Shown: positions 24,091 to 33,532 of the stretch, one piece after another | Layout of the letters: each line of letters opens with the position of its first letter | Numbering within the stretch: the first letter of the stretch is position 1 | From: Akkermansiaceae bacterium | GTDB taxonomy: Bacteria > Verrucomicrobiota > Verrucomicrobiia > Verrucomicrobiales > Akkermansiaceae | Length of the DNA: 64,000 nucleotides | Direction of reading: 5' to 3' | Assembly: GCA_030725745.1 (NCBI GenBank) | Contig: JANRFH010000057.1 | Coordinates: forward strand, 131,037 to 195,036 | Notes under the pieces: generated by a model | Told to the model about the DNA's origin: nothing | Databases searched by the model: none | What the model saw: only the letters and a program-made list of their open reading frames with translations | Program-made: the position numbers and the translations under genes

Positions 24091-25395
24091 CTAGGCGATA
24101 TTCTCGCCCAGCCACTCACGGAACGGCTCCCACTCTTTGGTGAGCTGGGTCGCGACTTTCTCCTTATCGGCAAGCACCGCCAGCCGTTCAGGGACTTCCA
24201 CCACGCCTTTGCCTAGCTCAGCGTCCATCACGTCGGGAAACTTCGATGGATGCGCGGTTTCCAGCGTGATCGTCTCCGCACCCGGATGCATCTCACGGTA
24301 TTTCCGCGCAGCCAGCCAGCCAACCGAACCATGAGGATCAATGTTGTAATCAAATCGTTCTTTAACCTCACGCACACCGGCGCGGGTTTCCTCGTCGGAA
24401 AACGCCATCCCGCAGATGCAGCCGCGCATGCCTTCCCATGAGTTGCCGAACAATGCCTGCATCCTCACGAAATTAGATGGTGCGCCGACATCCATTGCAT
24501 TTGAAATCGTCGCCACACTCGGGCGCGGTGTGTATTCACCTTTCAACAAATACTCCGGTATAACGTCGTTTCGGTTCGTCGCCGCGAGGAAACGCTCAAC
24601 CTTCAAGCCGAGCTGCCTTGCGAGCAAACCCGCCGTCAAATTTCCGAAATTCCCGGAGGGAATTACAAACACAGGCTCCACACCCTCAGCAAGCTGCCTT
24701 GCACTATGGATGTAGTAGAAACTTTGTGGAACCAGCCTCGAAAGATTGATCGAGTTTGCCGAAGTCAGGTTCATGCGCTCCGAAAGCTCCCTGTCGAGAA
24801 ACGCCTTCTTCACCAGCGCTTGGCAGTCGTCGAAGGTTCCTTCGATCTCAAGAGCTGTGATATTACCACCCAGTGCCGTGAGCTGTTTCTCCTGAAGACC
24901 CGAGACTTTTCCCTTCGGATAAAGGATCACCACTCGCGTTCCCGGCACGTTATGGAATGCAGATGCCACAGCACCTCCCGTATCTCCAGAAGTCGCCACC
25001 AGCACGGTGAGCATCCTGTCTTCATCCCTAGTCAGGTGAGCCATTAACCGCGCCATGAATCGGGCACCAAAATCTTTAAACGCCAGGGTAGGCCCATGGA
25101 AAAGCTCTAGGATGTGATCCTTCGGCTCCAAGGTCACCAACGGTGCATCGAATTCCAAAGTCCCCTCAACGATCTTGCGAATATCCTCCTCTGGCACATC
25201 TTCTCCGAAAAACGCTCCGGCCACGGCGATCCCGATTTCTCGGAAACTCAGTCCACGCCATACGTTCCAGAAATCCGCCCCAAGCACAGGCAGCTCGTTG
25301 GGCATGTACAGGCCGTTATCGGGCGGAAGGGAGCGTAAAATCGCTTCCTTGAGGTCGACCTGATGATTCGGATTGTTGGTGGAATGATACTTCAC
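24091..25395 (-). CDS. thrC: threonine synthase
   Basis: A PLP enzyme that converts O-phospho-L-homoserine to threonine. About 434 aa if the GTG at 25393-25395 is used (MKYHSTNNPNHQVDL); the frame is open to a TTG at 25407. Family marks: ILRSLPPDNGLYMP, the Schiff-base lysine in PTLAFKDFGARF (about K107), VATSGDTGGAVASAF, the phosphate/PLP-binding IPSGNFGNLTAG, and EYTPRPSVATISNAMDVGAP. The gene lies directly behind thrB on the same strand, forming a threonine operon. Confidence 0.96.
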   Translation of the reverse strand: MKYHSTNNPNHQVDLKEAILRSLPPDNGLYMPNELPVLGADFWNVWRGLSFREIGIAVAGAFFGEDVPEEDIRKIVEGTLEFDAPLVTLEPKDHILELFHGPTLAFKDFGARFMARLMAHLTRDEDRMLTVLVATSGDTGGAVASAFHNVPGTRVVILYPKGKVSGLQEKQLTALGGNITALEIEGTFDDCQALVKKAFLDRELSERMNLTSANSINLSRLVPQSFYYIHSARQLAEGVEPVFVIPSGNFGNLTAGLLARQLGLKVERFLAATNRNDVIPEYLLKGEYTPRPSVATISNAMDVGAPSNFVRMQALFGNSWEGMRGCICGMAFSDEETRAGVREVKERFDYNIDPHGSVGWLAARKYREMHPGAETITLETAHPSKFPDVMDAELGKGVVEVPERLAVLADKEKVATQLTKEWEPFREWLGENIA

Positions 25396-25411
25396 GACGA
25401 AAAACAATTTC

Positions 25412-26353
25412 TCACTTCACCACATGCACACCAGTCGGGTTGATCCTGGAAACATGCACTTGGCAGTTTACAGGGATTGCAGTGAAAACCTTCTCCACCG
25501 CAGCACCGACTTTGCGCGCAATTTCCTCGCCCTCGCAAAGCGCGAACACCGATGGGCCTGCACCGGAGATCGAGAAGCCCAACGCACCTGCCGAAAGGGC
25601 GGCTCGCTTCGCCTTGTAGAAATCCGGGATGAGCTTCTGGCGGCGAGGCTCGGCAATGACATCGTGGATGGAGCGCGAGATTAGGCCGTAATCTTCCTGA
25701 ATGAGCCCGAGGATAAGCCCTCCGAGGTTTCCGATCTGTTGGGTGGCGTTTTCCAAAGGGATTTCCTTCGGCAAAATTTCACGAGCGACCTTGGTCAGTA
25801 TCTCAATATCCGGATGCACCACCGCTGCCCAAAGATTCTTCGGTGCGGGGATCTGGGCGATGTCGAGTTCCTCGTTGGAACGGATGAAAACAATTCCGCC
25901 GAGCAAACACGGCCCGACGTTGTCGGCATGCCATGCGCCATCCGCCGATGCCTCACCGGCCATCGCAAAAGGAAGCAGTTGCCGTTTCGAAAGTGGCTCG
26001 CCGATGAGCTTGTTCACCGCATAGGCACCAGCAACGGCCGACGCTGAAGATGATCCCAGACCCGAGCCGAAAGGCATTTTCTTATGGATCTCCATCTCGA
26101 TGCCGCGATCGAGCATCCCCAGATGTTTCAGGAGATCGAGCGCAGCCACGCCTGCGGTGTTCTTCGAGGGTTCTTTAGGCAACTTGCCGCCATCTCCAGT
26201 GATCTTGGTGATCTGAAGTCCGGGCTTCGATGAATTGCGGACGATGATCTCGTCTCCTGGCGAATCGATGGCGAAGCCCAACACATCATAGCCACAGGCG
26301 ACATTAGCGACGGTGGCCGGTGCGAAGACGCGGATCTCTTGGTTTGCGGACAT
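25412..26353 (-). CDS. thrB: homoserine kinase
   Basis: A GHMP-family kinase that phosphorylates homoserine. About 313 aa from the ATG at 26353 (MSANQEIRVFAPATVANV). It has the N-terminal substrate motif APATVANVACGYDVLGFA, the ATP-binding loop PFGSGLGSSSASAVAGAYA, and the C-terminal GHMP motif GFSISGAGPSVFALC. thrC follows after about 16 bases, so the two last steps of threonine synthesis are cotranscribed. Upstream on the same strand is the beta-CASP RNase gene, 72 bases away. Confidence 0.96.
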   Translation of the reverse strand: MSANQEIRVFAPATVANVACGYDVLGFAIDSPGDEIIVRNSSKPGLQITKITGDGGKLPKEPSKNTAGVAALDLLKHLGMLDRGIEMEIHKKMPFGSGLGSSSASAVAGAYAVNKLIGEPLSKRQLLPFAMAGEASADGAWHADNVGPCLLGGIVFIRSNEELDIAQIPAPKNLWAAVVHPDIEILTKVAREILPKEIPLENATQQIGNLGGLILGLIQEDYGLISRSIHDVIAEPRRQKLIPDFYKAKRAALSAGALGFSISGAGPSVFALCEGEEIARKVGAAVEKVFTAIPVNCQVHVSRINPTGVHVVK

Positions 26354-26425
26354 GGTAATCTTCCCCGCTGAGGGGGCGGGAGTCTGCTTCGGATCTGCCG
26401 CCGATATCAAGCCTGACTTTAAAAC

Positions 26426-27823
26426 TCAGAATTCCACTTCCTTGCCCAGCACACCTGCTGAAACGTCGGCTCCAGCTTCCACAAGAGCCTCTTTGAGATG
26501 CTCCGATGAATCAGACTCGCCGTGAATTAACCATGTCTTGCTCTTTTTACCGGTGATGCGGTTGTAGTAGTCGACCAGTTCGGAATGATCCGCGTGCCCG
26601 GAAAAGGAGTCCACTGTCTCGATGTGTGCCCTCACCTGGAATGTATCCCCGAGGATGTTCACATCCTTCGCCCCGTCCCGGATCTTGCGCCCAAGCGTGC
26701 CTTCCGCGCAGTATCCGACGAAGAGCACTGTATTCCTTGAGTTGCCGATGTTGTTTCTCAAGTGGTGAAGAATGCGGCCCGCCTCACACATGCCCGATGC
26801 GGAAATGATGATCGCGATGCCTTCGATGTCGTTGAGCGCCTTGGAGCCTTTCACCGAACGCACCAAGGTCAGGTCTTCGAAACCGAACGGATTCTGTTTC
26901 TCGAAAAGCGCGTCGTAGACTTCAGCATTGAAGGAATCCGGGTGGAGTCGGTAAATTTCCGTAGCACTGACGGCTAGAGGACTGTCCACAAAAACGGGAA
27001 TTGGCGGAAGCTCCTTAGCGACGAATAGCTCATTGAGCATGTAAAGCAACTGCTGGGTCCTCTCGACAGCGAATGCCGGGATGAGGATTTTGCCACCCCT
27101 TTTCAAAGCGTCCTTGAGCACCCTGCCGAAATGCTCGTCGAAACCCGGTGGTGATTCATGCTCGCGCCCGCCGTAGGTGCTTTCCATTAGCACGAAATCC
27201 ACATTCTCTACGGCCACGGGATCGCGCAGAACTTCGTTGTGGCCACGCCCGACATCTCCGGAAAATAGGAAACGCTTCTGCTTGCCATCCGCCTCGTCCT
27301 TCACATCGAGGACGACCTGCGCCGAGCCAAGAATATGCCCAGCATCGACAAAGGTCAGCTCTACCCCATCGGAGATATGGATCGGTCTGTCGTAGCTCAA
27401 GGTAACGAACTGCCGCAGACATCTCTCCGCATCATGTTCGCTGTATAGCGGCTCCACCATATCCAAGCCTTTGCGCTTGCGGTGCTTATTCAGCCAGTCG
27501 ATGTCACTCTCTTGGATGCGTGCAGAATCTCGCAGCATCACTTGGCAAAGGTCGCGGGTGGCGTGAGTGGAGTAAATCGTGCCGGTGAAACCCTTCTTGG
27601 AAAGGTTCGGAAGGTTGCCGCTGTGATCGATGTGAGCATGGGAGAGCACCACGACATCGACGGACGCAGGATCGTAATGGGGGAAACAGCAATTGATCTC
27701 GTAAGCGTCCTTGCGACGACCTTGATAGAGCCCGCAATCGAGCAGGATTCGTTTCCCGTTCACTTCGAGAAGATGTTGGGATCCGGTGGTGGTGCCTGCA
27801 GCACCGCAGAATTTGAGTTTCAT
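26426..27823 (-). CDS. metallo-beta-lactamase/beta-CASP RNase
   Basis: A 465-aa nucleic-acid-processing hydrolase of the CPSF/YSH1 type. Zinc ligands are in LSHAHIDHSGNLP (the HxHxDH motif), VDAGHILGSAQVVLD, and FSGDVGRG. The beta-CASP domain covers about 200-390, with LIPAFAVERTQQLLYML and the SASGMCEAGRILHHL block. The C-terminal SGHADHSEL closes the site, followed by WLIHGES. Start at ATG 27823 (MKLKFCGAAGTTTGS), which is typical for the family. It is probably an RNA-degrading or RNA-processing enzyme; the specific target is unknown. Confidence 0.93.
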   Translation of the reverse strand: MKLKFCGAAGTTTGSQHLLEVNGKRILLDCGLYQGRRKDAYEINCCFPHYDPASVDVVVLSHAHIDHSGNLPNLSKKGFTGTIYSTHATRDLCQVMLRDSARIQESDIDWLNKHRKRKGLDMVEPLYSEHDAERCLRQFVTLSYDRPIHISDGVELTFVDAGHILGSAQVVLDVKDEADGKQKRFLFSGDVGRGHNEVLRDPVAVENVDFVLMESTYGGREHESPPGFDEHFGRVLKDALKRGGKILIPAFAVERTQQLLYMLNELFVAKELPPIPVFVDSPLAVSATEIYRLHPDSFNAEVYDALFEKQNPFGFEDLTLVRSVKGSKALNDIEGIAIIISASGMCEAGRILHHLRNNIGNSRNTVLFVGYCAEGTLGRKIRDGAKDVNILGDTFQVRAHIETVDSFSGHADHSELVDYYNRITGKKSKTWLIHGESDSSEHLKEALVEAGADVSAGVLGKEVEF

Positions 27824-27890
27824 CACCCATACACTCCCGCCGCAAACGAAGCGGGGCAATGCAAAAAGTTGTTAGGCTGCGGAGACAGCC

Positions 27891-28118
27891 TCAGGAGAGA
27901 TCGTCCGAAGTCACGGATCGCTGCTCCCGGCTTCCCAACAGCACGGCTTGGCTTATGACCGTATCAGCCTCGGCATCGAAACGGAAGCTGTGGCAGTTCG
28001 GGCAAATTGCCGTGGAAATACCAACAATAGAATCACAGCCCTCGCAAACCTTATAGTTTGAGGGATTAGAAGCGATCTTTGCCGCAGTCTCGGCTCGGCT
28101 TGATTGGGTATCCGACAT
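27891..28118 (-). CDS. small zinc-ribbon protein
   Basis: A 75-aa protein beginning MSDTQSSRAETAAKIA. It carries one zinc ribbon, CEGCDSIVGISTAICPNCHS (CxxC-x10-CxxC), in the middle, followed by a short tail with SFRFDAEADTVISQA. No enzymatic domain is seen; such proteins are often nucleic-acid or protein-binding adaptors. It sits between rpsT and the beta-CASP RNase gene in the same direction, after the rpsT terminator. Confidence 0.75.
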   Translation of the reverse strand: MSDTQSSRAETAAKIASNPSNYKVCEGCDSIVGISTAICPNCHSFRFDAEADTVISQAVLLGSREQRSVTSDDLS

Positions 28119-28141
28119 GGCGTTGTTGGAAATATTACATG

Positions 28142-28173
28142 AAAAAAGCGGCACCGGAAGTCCGGCCCGCTTT
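28142..28173 (-). terminator. rho-independent terminator of rpsT
   Basis: On the minus strand AAAGCGG pairs with CCGCTTT, enclosing an inner CCGGA/TCCGG stem with a two-base loop. The 3' arm runs into TTTTTT. It sits about 30 bases after the rpsT stop. Confidence 0.85.
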
Positions 28174-28203
28174 GAAAATATCCTGCCCTTAGGCAGAACG
28201 GGC

Positions 28204-28467
28204 TTAGCTGATCGCAGCGATCGCCTTGGCGGTCTTGCTTTTCAGGTTAGCCGCTTTATTCGGGTGAATGAGGTTGCGCTTGGCAGCCTTGTCCACGAAA
28301 GAAGAAAACTCGGAAGCAGCCTTAACAGCCTCGTCCTTGTTGCCGGACTCGATTGCAGCGAGGGCTTTCTTACGGGAGGACTTCATGCGGCTCTTCTCGG
28401 CGCGGTTGCGCTCGGTACGAGTCACTGTCTGGCGGTTGCGCTTGATTGCGGATTTGTGGTTGGCCAT
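28204..28467 (-). CDS. rpsT: 30S ribosomal protein S20
   Basis: An 87-aa, Lys/Ala-rich, all-helical protein with the classic start MANHKSAIKRNRQTVTRTERN and the segment LIHPNKAANLKSKTAKAI near the end. It binds 16S rRNA early in small-subunit assembly. Single-gene transcript with its own terminator downstream at 28142-28173. Confidence 0.98.
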   Translation of the reverse strand: MANHKSAIKRNRQTVTRTERNRAEKSRMKSSRKKALAAIESGNKDEAVKAASEFSSFVDKAAKRNLIHPNKAANLKSKTAKAIAAIS

Positions 28468-28602
28468 GGGTAAAAAGTGAGTAGTTTTGTGAAACCAGTG
28501 TGCCTGTCGGCAGGGGGCGGGAAACTAGATGAAAAAACCGGAGACTGTCAAGCTGTTCCTAGGAAAATATCCAAGAAGATTATCTTGTAGGAAAACCCGG
28601 CT

Positions 28603-29193
28603 TCAACGGAATGCGGTGTGATTCTTTTTCGGCAGCACCTCGCTGAGGGAGCCGCGTATCACATACACGTCAGCACCTGTGCCGACCCGGTTATAAAGAT
28701 CGACCACTTCTTTGGAGCCCATGCGAATACAACCGTATGAGGCAGGGGTGCCGAGGCGATACTGTTCAGGAGTGCCGTGTATGTAAATATACCGACGGAA
28801 AGCGTTGCGATTGTGGGATTCCGTCCCCGTTAGCCATAGGATACGGCTGACGATAGGATCACGACCTGGAGCATTCGGCTTGAGCACCTCTCCCGTGGGC
28901 TGGCGGCTTTTGAAAACTGCGCCTGCTGGCTGTCCTCCACCAATTTTCTTGGCAATCTTCATCCTACCGAGAGGAGTGCGGTTGGAACTGGGAATATCCC
29001 CTACCCCGAACTTAGAGGTCGAGACCTTGTAGGATTTGACAGGTTTTCCGTCCCTGAGAAGAAGCATTTTTTGATCGCGCACGCTGACAATCATCTTGTT
29101 GCGCGTGTCAACCGTTGGCCCGCAGCTAGTAAGAGCGGAGAACGACGAAATTGCAACTAGGGGAATGAGCAGGCGGAAGAACCCTGTTTTCAT
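28603..29193 (-). CDS. L,D-transpeptidase lipoprotein (YkuD domain)
   Basis: A 196-aa enzyme predicted to be anchored by a lipobox Cys (FSALTSCGPT, residues about 19-28). The YkuD domain begins near KMIVSVRDQKMLLLRDGKPV. Its active-site block includes YIYIHGTPEQYRLGTPASYG followed by CIRMGSKEVVDLY, with the catalytic Cys in SYGCIRM and the conserved His in IHGT. Such enzymes make 3-3 cross-links in peptidoglycan or attach lipoproteins to it. It follows the GT2 gene by three bases, so the pair is an operon. Confidence 0.93.
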   Translation of the reverse strand: MKTGFFRLLIPLVAISSFSALTSCGPTVDTRNKMIVSVRDQKMLLLRDGKPVKSYKVSTSKFGVGDIPSSNRTPLGRMKIAKKIGGGQPAGAVFKSRQPTGEVLKPNAPGRDPIVSRILWLTGTESHNRNAFRRYIYIHGTPEQYRLGTPASYGCIRMGSKEVVDLYNRVGTGADVYVIRGSLSEVLPKKNHTAFR

Positions 29194-29196
29194 ATC

Positions 29197-30708
29197 TTAC
29201 TGGATATCTTGGGAGCTGGTGGCTGGCGTTTTTGATGCTTCGGGACGAGCAAAAGAAGGCATCATACGTGCCAATGATGAAATTGATGTGTAGAAGAAAC
29301 CTGCGGGGAAGGGAAGCAAAAGAATGCCTGATGCATATCTTGCATCCAAAATCGCTTCGATGACCACGAAGAGGAAAAAGCATCCGAAGAGGAACTCTAC
29401 GAAAGGAGTAAGGCTTTTCATTGCCTTGTAGCTGCTTTTCTTCCAATCGCTGTTTTTCTGTTCGATACCGTATTTAGGCGTGCGAATGAAAGCAGTCTGA
29501 TGGTTGCAAAGGGCTTCAATAACCGCCTTGGCGTTGGTGATGGACATACCGATACCCAATGCAAGGAGCAGAGGAAGGTATGGAATTTCCTTCCACCATG
29601 TGTCGGGACGAAGTGCTTTTTGCGAGGTGAGGTAGAAAAGAATCACCGAAACGGAAGCGAAGAAGAAGATCGGAACATTGACGATATACGCTGTCAGTTT
29701 ACCGAAGTCCGGCGCGTGCTGATTCGGATAGATGAGGAAGCAAAGGCAGATCAGGAGTAGGTAGGCGAAGTTCGATGTAAGGTGAGCAGTCGCCTCCATT
29801 TTCACGAAAAGCGGCACCTTGCTCTTCCAGATGGCCGGAAGGACTTTCTTGCAGACTTGAATCGAGCCTTTTGTCCAACGGTGCTGCTGGCTCTTGAAGC
29901 CATCCATATCAACTGGAAGCTCCGCAGGAGTCTCCACGTCGTTGAGGAAAATGAAACGCCATCCTTTGAGCTGGGCGCGATAGCTGAGATCCATGTCCTC
30001 CGTGAGGGTGTCGTGCTCCCAGCCACCCGCATCGGCGATGCAGGATTTCCGCCAGATTCCGGCAGTGCCGTTGAAGGTGAAGAAACGACCGGAGCGATTG
30101 CGTGCTGTCTGCTCAAGCTCAAGGTGCCCGTCGAGAAACATCGCCTGAATGCGTGTCAGGACGTTGAACGTACGATTCAAGTGACCCCAGCGAGTCTGGA
30201 TCATACCGATCTTGTCATCAGAGAAATAGTGGATGGTCTTCTGGAGAACGTCGGGATTAGGGACGAAGTCAGCATCGAGAATGAAGAGGTATTCACCTTT
30301 GGCGAAATGAGTTCCGTTTTCGAGAGCGCCGGCTTTGTAGCCCGTGCGATCCGTGCGGTGGATATGCTCGGCATCGAAACCATCCGCCACCAGGCGGGCG
30401 ATCCCTTCACGGCAAATGCTTACCGTATCGTCAGTAGAATCGTCCAGAAGCTGGATCTGGAGCTTGTCCTTGGGATAATCCAATGCAGCAACGGAATCCA
30501 GAAGGCGATCCACCACATGCATTTCGTTGAAAACCGGAAGCTGGATGGTAACCAGTGGCAACTCCTTGAACTCCTTAAGCGGCTCCGGTTTGTTGCGGGA
30601 ATGCTTGAGATAGAGATAGATGATCGTCAGGCGGTGGGAACCGTAGCCAGCAAGGCCGATAAGAACCGTGACGTAAGCTACATACCAGAGAGGTGAGGAT
30701 AAATCCAT
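29197..30708 (-). CDS. family 2 glycosyltransferase, cellulose/mannan-synthase-like
   Basis: A 503-aa processive glycosyltransferase in the inner membrane. It has an N-terminal helix (about 8-32) and a GT2 catalytic domain with LPVFNEMHVVDRLLDS, LLDDSTDD, the LDADFVPNPD metal site, TEDMDLSYRAQLKGW, and QQHRW (the QxxRW motif). At least four C-terminal helices follow (about 310-480). The layout matches CESA-like beta-glycan or glucomannan synthases. The product is not identifiable. The L,D-transpeptidase gene follows at three bases. Confidence 0.92.
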   Translation of the reverse strand: MDLSSPLWYVAYVTVLIGLAGYGSHRLTIIYLYLKHSRNKPEPLKEFKELPLVTIQLPVFNEMHVVDRLLDSVAALDYPKDKLQIQLLDDSTDDTVSICREGIARLVADGFDAEHIHRTDRTGYKAGALENGTHFAKGEYLFILDADFVPNPDVLQKTIHYFSDDKIGMIQTRWGHLNRTFNVLTRIQAMFLDGHLELEQTARNRSGRFFTFNGTAGIWRKSCIADAGGWEHDTLTEDMDLSYRAQLKGWRFIFLNDVETPAELPVDMDGFKSQQHRWTKGSIQVCKKVLPAIWKSKVPLFVKMEATAHLTSNFAYLLLICLCFLIYPNQHAPDFGKLTAYIVNVPIFFFASVSVILFYLTSQKALRPDTWWKEIPYLPLLLALGIGMSITNAKAVIEALCNHQTAFIRTPKYGIEQKNSDWKKSSYKAMKSLTPFVEFLFGCFFLFVVIEAILDARYASGILLLPFPAGFFYTSISSLARMMPSFARPEASKTPATSSQDIQ

Positions 30709-30999
30709 AATTTTAGGTGTTGGGGAGTTTTGGTTGGAGCGGGTAGCTGCGTATGAGGCGGAGGGGAAAATCTATTGCAGAGAAATAGCTCAAACCTTAA
30801 TTTTATGACAATCGAGCTTGCGCATCAACTGTTAAGCCCGTTCTCAACGGGGGGAGATCATCAGATGCTCACGACCGTGTCAAGCACGTAACCCATCCTG
30901 ATATTTACGAATATCTGTGAATTTATGGGAATTTACCCGTTTTTCAGCAAAAACACTTCATCTACTACCATTACCCGGAATTTATCCGCGACTAGGGAT
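30709..30999. other. AT-rich intergenic region upstream of the GT2 gene
   Basis: About 290 bases, AT-rich compared with the neighbours. It presumably holds the promoter of the GT2 operon, but I see no clear hairpin, repeat or gene. Confidence 0.5.
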
Positions 31000-31494
31000 T
31001 CACTCAGATTTCATCGACTGGAGGATCCCGGAAAGTACCTCGGCATGTTTTTCTGAACCCTCGGGGCTACCTACGAAAAACAGCATGAAGTAAGTTTCTC
31101 CACCTTTCGGGGCGAATAAGGCGCAGTTGATATTGTAGGTGTCCTCTTCTTCGTCGGTTCCTTTCGCATTGAAAAGCTTCACATCCATGTTTCCGACCTC
31201 TCCCTCCTGGATTTCATCAACCTCAAGTGTCTCGAAGAGCTCACCGAACGACTTTTTCGCTTCTGCGATGGCAGCACCCGCCTCTACAGCCTCAAGGGCT
31301 ACCAATTCAACAGCAACCAACTCATCTTCTGGTGCCGCTGAGAGAGACTCACCGTCTTCGGACTCCACCGACCAGTCGTCGGGGAAAGTGATGGAAAACG
31401 TCGGTTCATCAGCAGGATATTCAAACACCTGCTGTGCGTTTGTGAGAGAACTGAGAGTAATTAGGGAAACGGCGATTTTTGCTAGTTGTTTCAT
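31000..31494 (-). CDS. hypothetical secreted acidic protein
   Basis: A 164-aa protein with a cleavable signal peptide (about residues 1-20, ending LTNAQQ). The mature part is strongly acidic and begins with EPTFSITFPDDWSVESEDG. That opening resembles the first strand and loop of DcrB/PsbP-like secreted proteins, and the last part (FVGSPEGSEKHAEVLSGILQSM) fits the terminal helix of that fold. This resemblance is weak, so I give no function. It is divergent from the carbonic anhydrase gene. Confidence 0.65.
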   Translation of the reverse strand: MKQLAKIAVSLITLSSLTNAQQVFEYPADEPTFSITFPDDWSVESEDGESLSAAPEDELVAVELVALEAVEAGAAIAEAKKSFGELFETLEVDEIQEGEVGNMDVKLFNAKGTDEEEDTYNINCALFAPKGGETYFMLFFVGSPEGSEKHAEVLSGILQSMKSE

Positions 31495-31672
31495 GGAAAT
31501 ACGGGGGTTGGAGCGATATGTAGAAATTTTACTTCCACATATTTAATCGCAGATGAATAAGGTTAAAATCCCGTATGATTGTCGAGGCATATATCCCCCT
31601 TTATCAAAAAGCGGGCGACGTGTGCGTTGATGACACTGGCCAAACTCTCACCCTCCTTTTATCTTCCGGGAA

Positions 31673-32185
31673 ATGGCCATCGAGAACTATGAATCATTTT
31701 CCCCGGAGATCGATCCTTCAGCCTTCGTCGCGAAGAGCGCGGATGTCATTGGTCGGGTGAAAATCCATGAAAACGCCAGCATCTGGTACAACGCCACCCT
31801 TCGGGGCGACATCAATGAAATCGTCATCGGGGCGCGCTCCAACGTTCAGGACAACGTGGTGATCCACCTTTCGGACGATTATGGCTGCTACGTCGGCGAA
31901 CTGGTCACAGTAGGGCACTCGGCAATCCTCCACGCCTGCACGGTAAAAGACGAAGCACTGATCGGCATGGGTGCGATCATTCTCGACGGCGCTGTCATCG
32001 GCGAACGCTCGATCATCGGTGCCGGGTCTCTGGTCACTGGCGGCACCATCATCCCTCCCGGTTCTCTGGTGCTGGGGTCACCTGCGAAGGTCGTGAAAAT
32101 TCTTTCTCTGGAAGAGCAGGAGAAGACCAAGGACTGGGCTCTGAAATATGTGCGCCAATCGCGGAAGTTCATGGCGAGGGACTGA
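31673..32185 (+). CDS. gamma-class carbonic anhydrase-like hexapeptide protein
   Basis: A 170-aa left-handed beta-helix protein made of hexapeptide repeats (for example VIGRVKIHENASIWYNATLR). The three zinc-binding histidines of the gamma carbonic anhydrase family are at H65, H82 and H87 (NVVIHLSDD and GHSAILHAC). The Arg and Asp of LRGDINEI are also conserved. Members may hydrate CO2 or have only structural or thioesterase-like roles; activity cannot be told from sequence. It stands alone. Confidence 0.9.
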   Translation: MAIENYESFSPEIDPSAFVAKSADVIGRVKIHENASIWYNATLRGDINEIVIGARSNVQDNVVIHLSDDYGCYVGELVTVGHSAILHACTVKDEALIGMGAIILDGAVIGERSIIGAGSLVTGGTIIPPGSLVLGSPAKVVKILSLEEQEKTKDWALKYVRQSRKFMARD

Positions 32186-32263
32186 AATCATATACAAAGC
32201 GTCTTTCCTTTTTAATTACAGCCGTGCATAGCCGCCTGACAAGCTGCCACCGCCGCGATCTAA

Positions 32264-33361
32264 CTAACGAGAGAATAGAAGAGTTCCGAAACCGAAGTGA
32301 TCATGATTGCGGATAGAACCTTCGGGACGAAGTTTCTCGGCGGCCTTTCGAGTCCATGGAGCGTCAAGTCCCTTCTCGTGAACGTAGTGTTGATAGACCA
32401 TCTCATAGATCGGTCGGAGATCCCCCCGACCGTCATCTGAAATGGACGTGTGACGGTATTTGCCTGTAGTATCGATGGTTCGCTCGAAGGGCACACTCTC
32501 GCCAAGATTGTATTTTGCCGTGTATTCAAATCCCTTGAGCAGGCGATTTTCATTGGCACCATAGAGGTCGATACCTTGGCACCAGCCAATCTGGGCACAG
32601 ACAGAAAGGAATCCGAGCCCGAGCTGGGTGTGCTACTGGTCGCGACCGCTCTCTTGGCGCTGGCCCTCTTCGTTGATAACGTAGTGAGTCAAACGGGCAT
32701 TCCCCTTCCCTGATTGATACCAGTCCACGGCTCGCTTGAAAATCACCTCATCGTTGGTGAAGACACCTATTGCCATCATAGTCTGCACGCAGGCGGCATC
32801 CCAGTTACCATTGGCGAAAGTGGCGAAGTCCTTGATAACCGGATAGAAAACGTCCCGAAACATCCGCTCGGCGCGGGCGATGTCGTCCCCCTTCCAGCCC
32901 GAGCGGGTATAGCGCAGGATCTCGGCAGCGGTCACGAACTTGATCCCAGAAATACCCGCTGCAAGAATACGGTCGCGCCCAGTGATAACCTCGAGCCTCG
33001 AAGACCAGGCATTCAGAATCTCGATGGCCTTCTTTGCATGCTCTTGGTCGCCGGTGATCACCCACATGATGGCATTCTGGTATGCCGCGCTGGCATCCTG
33101 AATTGCCTCCCGGTTGTGTATCGTCGGATTGCGGCCGAACTCCCTGAAGCCTCCTTGGACTCGGTAGTCGGCAGACGAATGGCGATCGGCCTTGAACCGC
33201 TCGTATCCGGATTTCCACGGTTCCTTATTCTCAGCAACGCTCTGCCGAATCAGAATGAGATCCTCTTTGGTGTGTACGACACCCGGATGCACGAAATCAG
33301 CCGCAACTGACTGGAGCAGTAGAGTGACGAGCAGGGCAATGGATCTCCAAAACTTAACCAT
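32264..33361 (-). pseudogene. alginate-lyase-like gene interrupted by an in-frame TAG
   Basis: The frame starts at ATG 33361 with a signal peptide (KFWRSIALLVTLLLQSVAAD) and reads 242 codons to ESGRDQ. It meets TAG at 32633-32635, then continues in the same frame for 122 more sense codons (HTQLGLGFLSVCAQIGW onwards) to a final stop at 32264. Both parts look like one alginate-lyase-family protein (an alpha/alpha-toroid polysaccharide lyase, family assignment by eye); the block ESGRDQ-x-HTQLGLG is split exactly at x. A single C-to-T change from CAG or a similar codon would explain it. The 242-aa product would lack the C-terminal third. Either a recent pseudogene, a sequencing error, or an amber codon that is read through. 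Confidence 0.8.
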
Positions 33362-33532
33362 GGATTGAACAGGCTTTTTAAAAACGCACCAAAACGCCCA
33401 AATCTACGCAATAAATCCAAATAAATTACAATTCCCTTATAAGATAGAGGAATACCAGCCAGTTAGGGAGAGAGCGCAGGTCTGTCATGCCTTTCGCATC
33501 GACACCCAGCGACTCCCGTTCAGACTTGCGGC

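Noticed and set aside
29782..30696. 304-codon plus-strand frame across the GT2 gene
   Set aside because: Lies wholly antisense to the conserved GT2 catalytic domain and has no recognisable domain.
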